Part shown: positions 16,632-25,814 of the stretch, in pieces
Position numbering within the stretch: the stretch's first letter is position 1
Layout of the letters: the number at the start of each line of letters is the position of its first letter
DNA from: Dictyostelium firmibasis
Lineage: Eukaryota; Evosea; Eumycetozoa; Dictyosteliales; Dictyosteliaceae
NCBI GenBank assembly: GCA_036169595.1
Contig: CM069769.1
Location: forward strand, 4,250,001 to 4,277,925
Reading direction: 5' to 3'
DNA: 27,925 nt
Notes under the pieces: generated by a model
Told to the model about the DNA's origin: nothing
The model's input: only the letters and a program-made list of their open reading frames with translations
Databases searched by the model: none
Translations under genes and position numbers: made by a program

Positions 16632-16988
16632 GGGCGCGAAGATAGCACTATGAGAGGCTAGCAAGAAAAGAGCTGAAAAGGAGATTAAGAGGCTCTGAAA
16701 AAAGAAACCGCATAGGCCTAAAAGCATAATGCCAATCTCAATCATTCTGGTAATAACGATGATCTTCTGTTTGCTAAATCGATCTGCCAATGTTCCTCAA
16801 ACTGATGCGAGTAGCAAAAATGGAATGACGTAGATAATGCCTGTCAAGGAGAGAGTCAAACTATTTGCTCTATTCCCTTCAATCATAATACAGAAATAGA
16901 TCAACAAAAGTTTAAAGATATTATCATTCAAAGCGCCTATAAATTGGCAGATATTGAGAAAGCGAAAGGATTTCCAATTCGATAGCAT
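16632..16988 (-). pseudogene. lplT: LplT/YgeD-like MFS transporter, N-terminal fragment (bacterial)
   Basis: From ATG 16988 the frame encodes about 119 residues of a major facilitator protein: a first membrane helix with FLNICQFIGALNDNIFKLL (typical of the LplT family, where GA-NDN is conserved), a second helix ending IPFLLLASV, the loop motif GTLADRFSKQK (the MFS D-R signature between helices 2 and 3), and helices 3 and 4 up to HSAIFAP. The family flips lysophospholipids or acts as an efflux-type carrier in the inner membrane. An in-frame TGA (16797-16799) stands where the family has Trp before GTLADR. The remaining ~300 residues are lost at the DIRS junction. There is no strong Shine-Dalgarno sequence (GAAGAAAAAAA precedes the ATG). 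Confidence 0.65.
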
Positions 16989-17212
16989 TTTTTTTCTTCA
17001 ATTGTATAGTTCGAACTCATATAACGTCTCAGGTATGCTCTCTTGTATATTCTGCTATTATCAATAAAAACTCTTCTCAATCGGGACTATATCATGGCCG
17101 AGAGGAGCAAAAAAACTGTATCATACTATTCATAAGAAATTCCCTGAAGAAAAATGCATGAATATTGAGTAGATTGAAGTTTGATGAGAGAAATTCCGTT
17201 CCACCTTAGTAA
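16989..17212. other. Degenerate spacer between the transporter and recC fragments
   Basis: 224 bp of bacterial-like composition with stops in all frames. In one plus frame, weakly recC-like words appear (for example KKLYHTIHKKFPEEKCMN) between stops, so this may be decayed recC sequence. RecC homologues would need roughly 750 bp of coding sequence here, so part of the gene has been deleted. Confidence 0.4.
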
Positions 17213-18669
17213 TTCTCTTTCCTCCCAATCTCAGATGCTTATAAAGACTATAGAGCGCCTTATCAAGAGATGCTCATTCCTGAATATCTCAATACCTCTT
17301 TAATTACATTAGAGACGCATGCCTCTCTTCTTCATGTAATTCAAGCTGATATCGTCTCTTTTGTCTTAAAAAGAGAGATAAAGGAGACTATTGAAAATGA
17401 AAATTAGGAGTCTCTCTATTTCGTTTTAGCTCCTACCATTATCCAAGAGGTTCAAGCATTTCGAAAGTACCTTCTTCAAAAGAGATCTAGCACGGTCAAA
17501 ATTGGATATATTTTTGTACTTGTTCCATCGATTGATGAGTATAGAGATGCCTTTATGCAGGTCTTTCATAGCGATCAAAAGGCTATTCTTCAGTTTTGGC
17601 CAAAGTCAAAAATGGAGATGAGTGCCTATGAGTCTGAAAGTGAGCTTCTCTCTTGGATCTCTCTTCTTTTTGGTCTTCTTGGAATGAAGAGAAAGCAGAC
17701 GAATCTGAGAAAGGGCAGCTATGCATTGATGAACCTTGCTTTTCACCCGCTCACACTTCGAGCTCTCTTTGCTGAAGAGGCAGAGAGCTGTGAGGGTGAA
17801 TTTCGGAGGTATTTAGAAAAATTGGGACTCGATTGGTATATCTCTTCCGCACATCTCGCACGCGAAATGGAAGCCAAAGGAATCAATCTCATCTATGAAA
17901 GCGAAATAGGCGATTTTTCTTCAATTAAAGAGAAAAAAATAGGGGAGCTGATCGGTCAGTCTGCCGATGGAGAGTCAGCAACTCTCTTGCATCGAGAGAT
18001 GAGTAATGCCTTCATCTCACTTGCCCTATTTTTTGAATCTTGTGACGCTCTCTGGACTCTTCCGATTTCTCCAGATAGGGTACAAAAAATTGAGGAGTGG
18101 ATTTCTCCTCTTCAACAAACAGAGAGCCTTTTCCCCCTATTGGAAGAGGCTATAGAGATGGATGATTTAGAGGCTTTTGAGGTTGTCATCTCTCGATTTG
18201 TAGATTTAAGTCACCGTTTTCCAGAAGTGAAAATGAGCTTTGATTGGTTTACAGACTCCTTTCAGCGAGAGCTATTTGAGGAGATTTCCAATAGGCAGCA
18301 GCTTCGTCGATTTACTGGACATATCATCATCAGCGATAGAGAGAGCTTCGATTCGATTCCATGTGCGGGGGTTGCCATTTTAGGCGCAGGACACGATCAG
18401 TTCCCTCACGTAACTCGTGAGCATCTTCTCTCCCATTTAACGAAGATTGCACCAACTGTTCTTCATGATCCGTCTAGCATCGATAAGCAGCTCTTCTTAG
18501 AACAACTGCTCTCTAGCTCTTCTTGGTTCTACTGCAGTGCGCTCTCGGCAAGTATAGAAAAAGAGGGGTTGCACCATTTCTCTCCTCTGGTTCGAGACCT
18601 TATTCGCTATGTCGATCAAAACTTCATCTATCGGGATGGAGCTGCTTTTTCACAAAAAAATGTCTCCTT
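17213..18669 (+). pseudogene. recC: recC (exodeoxyribonuclease V gamma subunit), internal fragment, bacterial
   Basis: About 485 codons in one frame with an in-frame TAG at 17405-17407; the longest open part starts at ATG 17555. The sequence lines up with E. coli RecC from about residue 250 to 730 as I recall it: LLHVIQADI (RecC LLHNIQSDI), a block ending EVQAFRKYLLQ (REVEVLHDRLL), VLVPSIDEYRDAFMQVF (VMVADIDSYSPFIQAVF), LEKLGLDWYIS, and later HIIISDRESFDSIPCAGVA with LGAGHDQFP and DKQLFLEQLLSSSSW. RecC recognises Chi and partners RecB and RecD in double-strand break repair. The N-terminal helicase-like part and the C-terminal RecB-binding part are absent. Trp is encoded by TGG throughout, so TGA is not a Trp codon in the source genome. 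Confidence 0.75.
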
Positions 18670-19386
18670 TTATATTATCATATATATATTTAAATTTATG
18701 AATACATTTATTTATTTGATTATTCCCAAATATTTAAGATAATTTTCAGAGAAATTCAAATGAATTTTCTGGAGGTTTTTTAGCTCGAAAAAATTATTGA
18801 AAAATGAAAAATTTCGAGTTTGAAAAAAGTTGCCACGTGTCACGCACCTATTTTTTTGAGTTTTGCGAAATTTTTCAGAAAGTAAAAACAGTATAAATAG
18901 TGGCACTAAACATTGAAAACAATTTGATTTATTTTATTTGGGAATTCCTCCTATATATATTTAAGATACACACACATAATTTATACAAATAATTAAAAAA
19001 AAAAAAAAAAAATTCTTTTATTAATTTAATACTTTTTATCTATCTCTATAAAAATAATTTTAGATATCAATAAAATAATGTCTACCACCGATAATAATAA
19101 CCACGCTAGTAGCTCTACCGAAAATAATTCTTATGAAACTAGAATGAAATCACTTGAGGATCAAATCTCCAATCTCTCATTAGCTTTTACAAGATATATG
19201 AAAGAGCCAATCAGAGAGTCGTACGGTAACTCTGATAATCAACGTTCTAATGATGAATCTGAAACTGAGAATGAACAAGGTGATGATGAATCTATCGATC
19301 CAGTCGATGTTCCAACTGATTATCAACTATCAGAGTCATTGCTTGCTAACTACAAACATTTAATCAATAATCAAGGTTTGTTAGTT
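18670..19386 (+). mobile_element. DIRS-1: DIRS-1 copy C, first part (left ITR and start of gag)
   Basis: Left ITR 18670-18932, then leader and the first ~103 codons of gag, at which point copy D is inserted. The element resumes at 24124. The ITR is a distinct variant: GATTATTCCC near the outer end (as in copy B), a GGAGGTTTTTTAGC stretch, and a run of five A where copy A has six and D eight. It differs from C's own right ITR at several of these sites. Confidence 0.85.
19078..19386 (+). pseudogene. DIRS-1 gag-like protein, N-terminal part, copy C
   Basis: A true ATG and the same N-terminal sequence as the gag of copies A and D, with minor differences in the Asn/Ser head. It is interrupted after the HLINNQGLLV codons by the insertion of copy D; the remainder of the gene lies at 24124-24813. 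Confidence 0.8.
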
Positions 19387-19675
19387 AAAAATTTAATAAT
19401 TAAATTATATTTTATATTAAATATATATATTTAAATTTATGAATACATTTATTTATTTGAAATTCCCAAATATTTAAGATAATTTTCAGAGAAATTCAAG
19501 AGAATTTTCTGGAGATATTTTAGCTCGAAAAAATTATTGAAAAAAAATGAAAAATTTCGAGTTTGAAAAAAGTTGCCACGTGTCACGCACCTATTTTTTT
19601 GAGTTTTGCGAAATTTTTCAGAAAGTAAAAACAGTATAAATAGTGGCACTAAATATTGAAAACAATTTGATTTAT
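19387..19675 (+). repeat. Right ITR of DIRS copy D
   Basis: Inverted match to 23860-24123 plus the longer outer extension characteristic of the right end. It carries the TTAATAATT variant. Confidence 0.85.
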
Positions 19676-19710
19676 ATGGAATTCCGACTAAGGGAGGGCG
19701 GGTTGGGACC

Positions 19711-19795
19711 AATTTAAATATATATATTTAATATAAAATATAATTTAATTATTAAATTTTTAATTTATATTATCATATATATATTTAAATTTATG
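19711..19795 (-). repeat. ICR of DIRS copy D
   Basis: Circle-junction sequence complementary to both outer ends of this copy. It shows the same ATTATTAAA variant as the right ITR of D and not that of A or C, as expected if the ICR and ends are copied from one another. Confidence 0.85.
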
Positions 19796-22700
19796 AAAGT
19801 TGGACTACATTATTTAAGAAACCACCAGATTTTTCACCAATGATTTTCTTGTCATAAAAGTTATCAACTGTATCATTTGATTTCCAACGACCGAGTTTCT
19901 TGACCACATGGAATGGAACATTACTGGACAACAAGAGAGAAGCCATAGCGGAACGAGTAGAGTGAGATTTGAACTTTGTAATATCAATACCTGATTTTGA
20001 AAGTATTGATAAAACTATAGAGTTTATATATTCGACTGAAACTGGACTACCATCACGGAGAATGAATACTGAATCACCAGAAAAAACAGTTCTTCTTTGT
20101 TCAGAGTGTTTGAGGTATCTTGAAAGATGGAGAACTGGACAAATACTTGCATTTGATTCATCTAATGAAGTTAATTCTAAAATGGAAATATCAGCATTCT
20201 TTGTATTCCTTTGTTCTTTTGCATTGATAACAGGAGCTTTAATTGAGTGTTCAGTGATTATTAAATTCTTGTAAGACCATTTGACCAAGTCAGATGATCT
20301 TGCTAAACCAAACATTTTACAAAGAACAAAAGTCTTATGTAGAAGGACAGAGTATGTAAACCTTGGATAAACGTTGATTGTAGATAAGTATTTGAAAACT
20401 TGATTTGCATTCCAGATTTCATTATACTTTGAGTTACTTGGACGTAACTTGTGAATACCAGTCATTATTCTTGATATGAATGGATCATTAACTATTTCAG
20501 ATTGATTTCTAAGAATGAGCAACTGATTAAGCATTGAACGATGACTGTTAATTGTTGAATAAGCCAACGGAGGTTGTAGCTTGAATAAATAGGTCAAATA
20601 GTCCATAAAAACTACCAAAGTAATCTTTGATGGATCCAAACGATTCAAAATACAAAAGAAATGGAACTTTGAGTAGTTTGAATCATAGACCTTTAAGGTT
20701 GATGGCTGCCAAGAGTTCATAAACAAATTCGAAGTACTCGATTTACTTGTTTTAATTATTGACTTTACATGAGATTGGAAAGTCGAATAATCCCCAGTTT
20801 CCATCGTTGCTGAATTTGAATTGGTATTGACTCTATCGATTCTTTTGTCAATACTTCTTGAAACGTACCCAGTACTTGAGGAAACAGATGGCGATGATGA
20901 CGAGGAACTTGAGCTTGAATCATCGGATACCAAGTTGCTGATCTCCATATCGGGAAGATCAGTATTATAGAAACCATCTTCGAACTCAATAAGTTCATCT
21001 TCTCCATCACAGAAGGCAAAAGTATTGGAGGTGGGAACGCTAGGCATTGATTCCACTGACTCCAATCGAGTTGTAGAGCATTCATTTTCATGGTTGAGTA
21101 ATTGATTGTTTGATGGTTGAAGTGTGAAGCAAACAGATCCATTTGAATTTGACCGAATTGAAGTTGAATTCGATTGAACACTTCTTTCTTGAGTTGCCAG
21201 TTGTAACTCTTGATCGTCTTGGATGATTTGTGATTCATCTCTGATAGACGACTGAGGTGATCGGCTTTGACATTGAAGAATCCTGGAATGTGTTCCCCGA
21301 TCAGATTGATTTTCTTCTTGAGACATTGTTTCCAGAGCTGTTCGAAGAGAATCGATAGATCTTGAATCTGACCACCTTGTCGATTGACATACGAGAGAGT
21401 TGTTGTGTTGTCGGTTTGAATCTTTAGATTGCAGTTGTTCAACTTCCGACATAGAGTTTGAAATGCCATTAGTAGAGCGAGCATTTCTCGACGGTTCGAT
21501 GACATGTTTGATTGGACTTCTGACCACTGGAACGACCAAGTTTTGATGACTTTGTTGTCTTTCATTAAAGTTGCACCTGCACCTGATTCTGATGCATCTG
21601 TTGTTAGAACATAGTCGTAACTTGGAAACAGACTTATTTCTTTTCCATTCCATTGGTTTAAGAGAGTTAACCAATTTGAAATTTCTTTCTTGACATCTTG
21701 AGAAATTGGAAATGATTGATCCCAATTTCCATTTGCTAGTTTCAGACTTTGACAATGAAACTTGTTTGTTTGACGAGTGTATAAACGGAATGGTATTACT
21801 GCATCTTTCAATGCAATCAGTTTTCCTTTTAAACCAGCTAACTTTCTTAGAGTACAAGTTTCGAGTTTTTGAAAGTTCCTGATATCTTTGATGATACTCT
21901 TCTTCTTTTCTTTTGGAACAAGTAGCTTCATTGATATTGAATCGATTTGTAATCCTAGAAATGTTATTGATTGAGTTGGCTCGAGAACACTCTTTTCTAG
22001 ATTTAACTTGAATCCGAGTTTGACTAACAGATTCATTGTTTGGTTGAGGTTGTTTAAACATTCTTCCTTTGTTGAACCAACGATTAGAAGATCGTCTAAG
22101 TAGGCGATTACGGAAATGTTGATATCTCTTAGCATTCGGAGTACTGGTCTCATTAACATTGTAAAGATTCGAGGAGCTGACGATAACCCGAATGGCATTG
22201 TTCTCCATCTGTAATGAGTTCCTTTCCAAACGAATCGGAATAAATCTCGATAACTTTCGTCGACTAATACATGGAGATAAGCTTTCTTGATATCGAGTTT
22301 TACCATGTAGTAACCTTGCTTTACCATTGAAGATAGATTCTTTAGACCTTCCATCTTGAATGATTGATTTTTGATAAAAAGGTTTAACCTCTTTAGATCT
22401 AGTACTGGACGATGTAAATTCGTTCCAGCTTTTGGAACCGTAAACACGTTGGAGTAAAAAACGAGTTGGGAGTGACGGTTTGGAAGTACTTGTTCTATTG
22501 CATTGTCTTCTAATAAATCTTGTACTTCGTTTGTGATACAATCTGATTTCGGACCCTCTGGAATTGAAATCGGAATTGGGTTCAGCATCGGTTTGAAGTT
22601 TGAAAGTAGTGGAACCTTTAATCCGTTTACTACTTCTTGACAAAAGTTTGGAAGACCCAATTCTTTCCAAACTTGTTTGAAGTGGACGAGACGTCCACCT

Positions 22701-22877
22701 ACTGGTAAGTTTACTTCTTGTTCTTCTGAAAACGATAATTGGTACCGTTTCCAGACTTGGTATTGCTGCTACCTGATGCAGCATTACTTTGGGACCCATT
22801 GAAGTTGTTGGGTCGGCCATTACTCCCACTACTGGACTTGTTATTCGAACTACTACTTCCAGTAGTGTTATTACCAC
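19791..22877 (-). CDS. DIRS-1 tyrosine recombinase ORF, copy D
   Basis: 1028 codons, the same length as in copy A and nearly identical to it. The C-terminal recombinase domain keeps the GLARSSDL Arg, the HSTRSA His/Arg pair, LGRWKSND and the NFYDKK Tyr. The first counted codon is not ATG, so the start is unresolved. The upstream two thirds overlap the RT gene in another frame and are likewise free of stops, as in copy A. Confidence 0.8.
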   Translation of the reverse strand: MVITLLEVVVRITSPVVGVMADPTTSMGPKVMLHQVAAIPSLETVPIIVFRRTRSKLTSRWTSRPLQTSLERIGSSKLLSRSSKRIKGSTTFKLQTDAEPNSDFNSRGSEIRLYHKRSTRFIRRQCNRTSTSKPSLPTRFLLQRVYGSKSWNEFTSSSTRSKEVKPFYQKSIIQDGRSKESIFNGKARLLHGKTRYQESLSPCISRRKLSRFIPIRLERNSLQMENNAIRVIVSSSNLYNVNETSTPNAKRYQHFRNRLLRRSSNRWFNKGRMFKQPQPNNESVSQTRIQVKSRKECSRANSINNISRITNRFNINEATCSKRKEEEYHQRYQELSKTRNLYSKKVSWFKRKTDCIERCSNTIPFIHSSNKQVSLSKSETSKWKLGSIISNFSRCQERNFKLVNSLKPMEWKRNKSVSKLRLCSNNRCIRIRCRCNFNERQQSHQNLVVPVVRSPIKHVIEPSRNARSTNGISNSMSEVEQLQSKDSNRQHNNSLVCQSTRWSDSRSIDSLRTALETMSQEENQSDRGTHSRILQCQSRSPQSSIRDESQIIQDDQELQLATQERSVQSNSTSIRSNSNGSVCFTLQPSNNQLLNHENECSTTRLESVESMPSVPTSNTFAFCDGEDELIEFEDGFYNTDLPDMEISNLVSDDSSSSSSSSSPSVSSSTGYVSRSIDKRIDRVNTNSNSATMETGDYSTFQSHVKSIIKTSKSSTSNLFMNSWQPSTLKVYDSNYSKFHFFCILNRLDPSKITLVVFMDYLTYLFKLQPPLAYSTINSHRSMLNQLLILRNQSEIVNDPFISRIMTGIHKLRPSNSKYNEIWNANQVFKYLSTINVYPRFTYSVLLHKTFVLCKMFGLARSSDLVKWSYKNLIITEHSIKAPVINAKEQRNTKNADISILELTSLDESNASICPVLHLSRYLKHSEQRRTVFSGDSVFILRDGSPVSVEYINSIVLSILSKSGIDITKFKSHSTRSAMASLLLSSNVPFHVVKKLGRWKSNDTVDNFYDKKIIGEKSGGFLNNVVQLS
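20765..22660 (-). CDS. DIRS-1 RT / RNase H / methylase-like protein, copy D
   Basis: 631 codons, collinear with copy A. It has the YLDDLLIVGS RT motif, the TTDASESGAG / SNRREML / QTDNTTT / ADHLSR RNase H motifs and the C-terminal DLFASHF...AFPPPILL region. The frame is open upstream of the first counted codon. Only a handful of residues differ from copy A, which supports a recent common source. Confidence 0.85.
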   Translation of the reverse strand: MGLPNFCQEVVNGLKVPLLSNFKPMLNPIPISIPEGPKSDCITNEVQDLLEDNAIEQVLPNRHSQLVFYSNVFTVPKAGTNLHRPVLDLKRLNLFIKNQSFKMEGLKNLSSMVKQGYYMVKLDIKKAYLHVLVDESYRDLFRFVWKGTHYRWRTMPFGLSSAPRIFTMLMRPVLRMLRDINISVIAYLDDLLIVGSTKEECLNNLNQTMNLLVKLGFKLNLEKSVLEPTQSITFLGLQIDSISMKLLVPKEKKKSIIKDIRNFQKLETCTLRKLAGLKGKLIALKDAVIPFRLYTRQTNKFHCQSLKLANGNWDQSFPISQDVKKEISNWLTLLNQWNGKEISLFPSYDYVLTTDASESGAGATLMKDNKVIKTWSFQWSEVQSNMSSNRREMLALLMAFQTLCRKLNNCNLKIQTDNTTTLSYVNRQGGQIQDLSILFEQLWKQCLKKKINLIGEHIPGFFNVKADHLSRLSEMNHKSSKTIKSYNWQLKKEVFNRIQLQFGQIQMDLFASHFNHQTINYSTMKMNALQLDWSQWNQCLAFPPPILLPSVMEKMNLLSSKMVSIILIFPIWRSATWYPMIQAQVPRHHRHLFPQVLGTFQEVLTKESIESIPIQIQQRWKLGIIRLSNLM

Positions 22878-23712
22878 CTGTGTTGGTTGATTTCTTAAAG
22901 TTTGACTTTGATTGATTGTTAACTTTTAACAATGATTGTTTGGCTTCATTGTTCTTTCTGATTGACTTTGCTAACTTTCTTACACGTTCAGATTCGGTAT
23001 CATCAAACATCTTTGGAGTGTCTTTGATCTTAATTGGTTGAACCACTTCGGAACCGTAGATTTCTTTTGAGATGTTGTTACGACGAACACGAGCTAATGT
23101 TGCTTGAGCACTAACAACTAATTGAATTGACGAGTCAGCTAAGTAACCTAAGAGTTCGGTATCGATATCAGTTTTATCGGATGATATCATACTTGAAAGT
23201 AAAAGGATTGGTTTCAAAATATCATTGATTCTCTTTTCGACAATGTACAAGTCGGTATCATTATTCTTGAGATTCGATGAAGCAGATATACCTTCTGGAG
23301 TACCGAATGGAGCTACATTCACTTGGAAGTTAGATGGAAAGCAAAAGATCTTGTTAACATCAGCGATTTCGTTCTTCTTAAGGATACATTTTTCTTCAAC
23401 TAACAAACCTTGATTATTGATTAAATGTTTGTAGTTAGCAAGCAATGACTCTGATAGTTGATAATCAGTTGGAACATCGACTGGATCGATAGATTCATCA
23501 TCACCTTGTTCATTCTCAGTTTCAGATTCATCATTAGAACGTTGATTATCAGAGTTACCGTACGACTCTCTGATTGGCTCTTTCATATATCTTGTAAAAG
23601 CTAATGAGAGATTGGAGATTTGATCCTCAAGTGATTTCATTCTAGTTTCATAAGAATTAGAATTATTTTCGGTAGAGCTACTAGCGTGGTTATTATTATC
23701 GGTGGTAGACAT
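22711..23712 (-). CDS. DIRS-1 gag-like protein (ORF1), copy D
   Basis: 333 aa from a true ATG, with the same layout as in copy A: Asn/Ser head, heptad-like ETRMKSLEDQISNLSLAF, acidic stretch, YGSEVVQPIKIKDTP block and Ser/Gly/Asn basic tail. It is almost identical to copy A. Confidence 0.8.
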   Translation of the reverse strand: MSTTDNNNHASSSTENNSNSYETRMKSLEDQISNLSLAFTRYMKEPIRESYGNSDNQRSNDESETENEQGDDESIDPVDVPTDYQLSESLLANYKHLINNQGLLVEEKCILKKNEIADVNKIFCFPSNFQVNVAPFGTPEGISASSNLKNNDTDLYIVEKRINDILKPILLLSSMISSDKTDIDTELLGYLADSSIQLVVSAQATLARVRRNNISKEIYGSEVVQPIKIKDTPKMFDDTESERVRKLAKSIRKNNEAKQSLLKVNNQSKSNFKKSTNTGGNNTTGSSSSNNKSSSGSNGRPNNFNGSQSNAASGSSNTKSGNGTNYRFQKNKK

Positions 23713-23859
23713 TATTTTATTGATATCTAAAATTATTTTTATAGAGATAGAGAAAAAGTATTAAATTAATAAAAGAATTTTTTTTTTTTTTTTTTTAATT
23801 ATTTGTATAAATTATGTGTGTGTATCTTAAATATATATAGGAGGAATTCCCAAATAAAA

Positions 23860-24123
23860 TAAATCAAATTGTTTTCAATATTTAGTGCCACTATTTATAC
23901 TGTTTTTACTTTCTGAAAAATTTCGCAAAACTCAAAAAAATAGGTGCGTGACACGTGGCAACTTTTTTCAAACTCGAAATTTTTCATTTTTTTTCAATAA
24001 TTTTTTCGAGCTAAAATATCTCCAGAAAATTCTCTTGAATTTCTCTGAAAATTATCTTAAATATTTGGGAATTTCAAATAAATAAATGTATTCATAAATT
24101 TAAATATATATATGATAATATAA
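23860..24123 (-). repeat. Left ITR of DIRS copy D
   Basis: Inverted partner of 19387-19675. It includes TTGCCACGTGTCA on the minus strand (about 23948-23960) and ends in GATAATATAAA directly against the gag sequence of copy C. Confidence 0.85.
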
Positions 24124-24813
24124 ATTGAAGAAAAATGTATCCTTAAGAAGAACGAAATCGCTGATGTTAACAAGATCTTTTGCTTTCCATCTAACTTCCA
24201 AGTGAATGTAGCTCCATTCGGTACTCCAGAAGGTATATCTGCTTCATCGAATCTCAAGAACAATGATACCGACTTGTACATTGTGGAAAAGAGAATCAAT
24301 GATATTTTGAAACCAATACTTTTACTTTCAAGTATGATATCATCCGATAAAACTGATATCGACACCGAACTCTTAGGTTACTTAGCTGACTCGTCATTTC
24401 AATTAGTTGTAAGTGCTCAAGCAACATTAGCTCGTGTTCGTCGTAACAATATCTCAAAAGAAATCTACGGTTCCGAAGTGGTTCAACCAATCAAGATCAA
24501 AGACACTCCAAAGATGTTTGATGATACCGAATCTGAACGTGTAAGAAAGTTAGCAAAGTCAATTAGAAAGAACAATGAAGCCAAACAATCATTGTTAAAA
24601 GTTAACAATCAATCAAAGTCAAACTTTAAGAAATCAACCAATGCAGGTGGTAATAACACTACTGGAAATAGTAGTTCGAATAACAAGTCCAGTAGTGGGA
24701 GTAATGGCCGATCCAATAACTTCAATGGATCCCAAAGTAATGCTGCATCAGGTAGCAGCAATACCAAGTCTGGAAACGGTACCAATTATCGTTTTCAGAA
24801 GAACAAGAAGTAA
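24124..24813 (+). pseudogene. DIRS-1 gag-like protein, C-terminal part, copy C
   Basis: Resumes at EEKCILKKNE and runs to the normal gag stop. Closely matches residues ~105-333 of copies A and D, including the YGSEVVQPIKIKDTP block and the Ser/Asn-rich basic tail. Confidence 0.8.
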
Positions 24814-25814
24814 ACTTACCAGTAGGTGGACGTCTCGTCCACTTCAAACAAGTTTGGAAAGAATTGGGTCTTCCAAACTTTTGTCAAGAAGTAGTAAACG
24901 GATTAAAGGTTCCACTACTTTCAAACTTCAAACCGATGCTGAACCCAATTCCGATTTCAATTCCAGAGGGTCCGAAATCAGATTGTATCACAAACGAAGT
25001 ACAAGATTTATTAAAAGACAATGCAATAGAACAAGTACTTCCAAACCGTCACTCCCAACTCGTTTTTTACTCCAACGTGTTTACGGTTCCAAAAGCTGGA
25101 ACAAATTTACATCGTCCAGTACTAGATCTAAAGAGGTTAAACCTTTTTATCAAAAATCAATCATTCAAGATGGAAGGTCTAAAGAATCTATCTTCGATGG
25201 TAAAACAAGGTTACTACATGGTAAAACTCGATATCAAGAAAGCTTATCTCCATGTATTAGTCGACGAAAGTTATCGAGATTTATTCCGATTCGTTTGGAA
25301 AGGAACTCATTACAGATGGAGAACAATGCCATTCGGGTTATCGTCAGCTCCTCGAATCTTTACAATGTTAATGAGACCAGTACTCCGAATGCTAAGAGAT
25401 ATCAACATTTCCGTAATCGCCTACTTAGACGATCTTCTAATCGTTGGTTCAACAAAGGAAGAATGTTTAAACAACCTCAACCAAACAATGAATCTGTTAG
25501 TCAAACTCGGATTCAAGTTAAATCTAGAAAAGAGTGTCCTCGAGCCAACTCAATCAATAACGTTTCTAGGATTCTGAAGCATCTGTTGTTAGAATATAGT
25601 CGTAACTTGGAAACAGACTTATTTCTTTTCCATTCCATTGGTTTAAGAGAGTTAACCAATTTGAAATTTCTTTCTTGACATCTTGAGAAATTGGAAATGA
25701 TTGATCCCAATTTCCATTTGCTAGTTTCAGACTTTGACAATGAAACTTGTTTGTTTGACGAGTGTATAAACGTGCAGGTGCAACTTTAATGAAAGACAAC
25801 AAAGTCATCAAAAC

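Larger units (their letters stand above)
16632..18669. other. Segment of bacterial (probably Chlamydiota) DNA between two DIRS left ends
   Basis: Base composition changes sharply at both ends from very AT-rich to a bacterial-like ~40% GC. The content is the start of an LplT/YgeD-like MFS transporter gene (minus) and an internal part of recC (plus), divergently arranged. From memory, Chlamydia trachomatis has ygeD and recC side by side (CT641/CT640), which suggests a chlamydial source. The left junction falls right after the transporter's IFAP codons. The right junction falls inside recC after NVSF. Both open directly onto a DIRS left terminus. Both genes carry in-frame stops, and recC lacks its first part. 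It could be horizontally transferred DNA or an assembly chimera. Confidence 0.75.
19387..24123 (-). mobile_element. DIRS-1: DIRS-1 copy D, nested in copy C (looks whole)
   Basis: A complete-looking element of about 4.7 kb in reverse orientation: right ITR, ICR, recombinase, RT and gag ORFs, left ITR. It sits between TTAGTT and GAAGAAAAATG, which are adjacent in the gag gene of copy A, so it inserted cleanly into C. At most a shared TT marks the site, in keeping with recombinase-mediated insertion. Its two ITRs agree with each other at variant sites (run of eight A, TTGCGAAA, ATACAT), so it is the youngest or one of the youngest elements here. Confidence 0.9.

Noticed and set aside
16563-16790. 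A 75-codon frame starting MADRFSK that runs into DIRS sequence as a separate gene
   Set aside because: It starts at TTG, is in the same frame as the transporter fragment upstream, and its end is translated DIRS terminus. It is part of the broken transporter gene.
16797-16799. TGA read as Trp (a recoded bacterial genome)
   Set aside because: The recC fragment next to it uses TGG for every visible Trp and also contains a TAG stop, so a decayed gene explains the data better.
18712-18906. Short frames within DIRS ITRs (also at 19449-19712 and 23885-24085)
   Set aside because: They recur only because the ITR recurs, and their translations are Phe/Lys-rich products of AT-rich terminal repeats.
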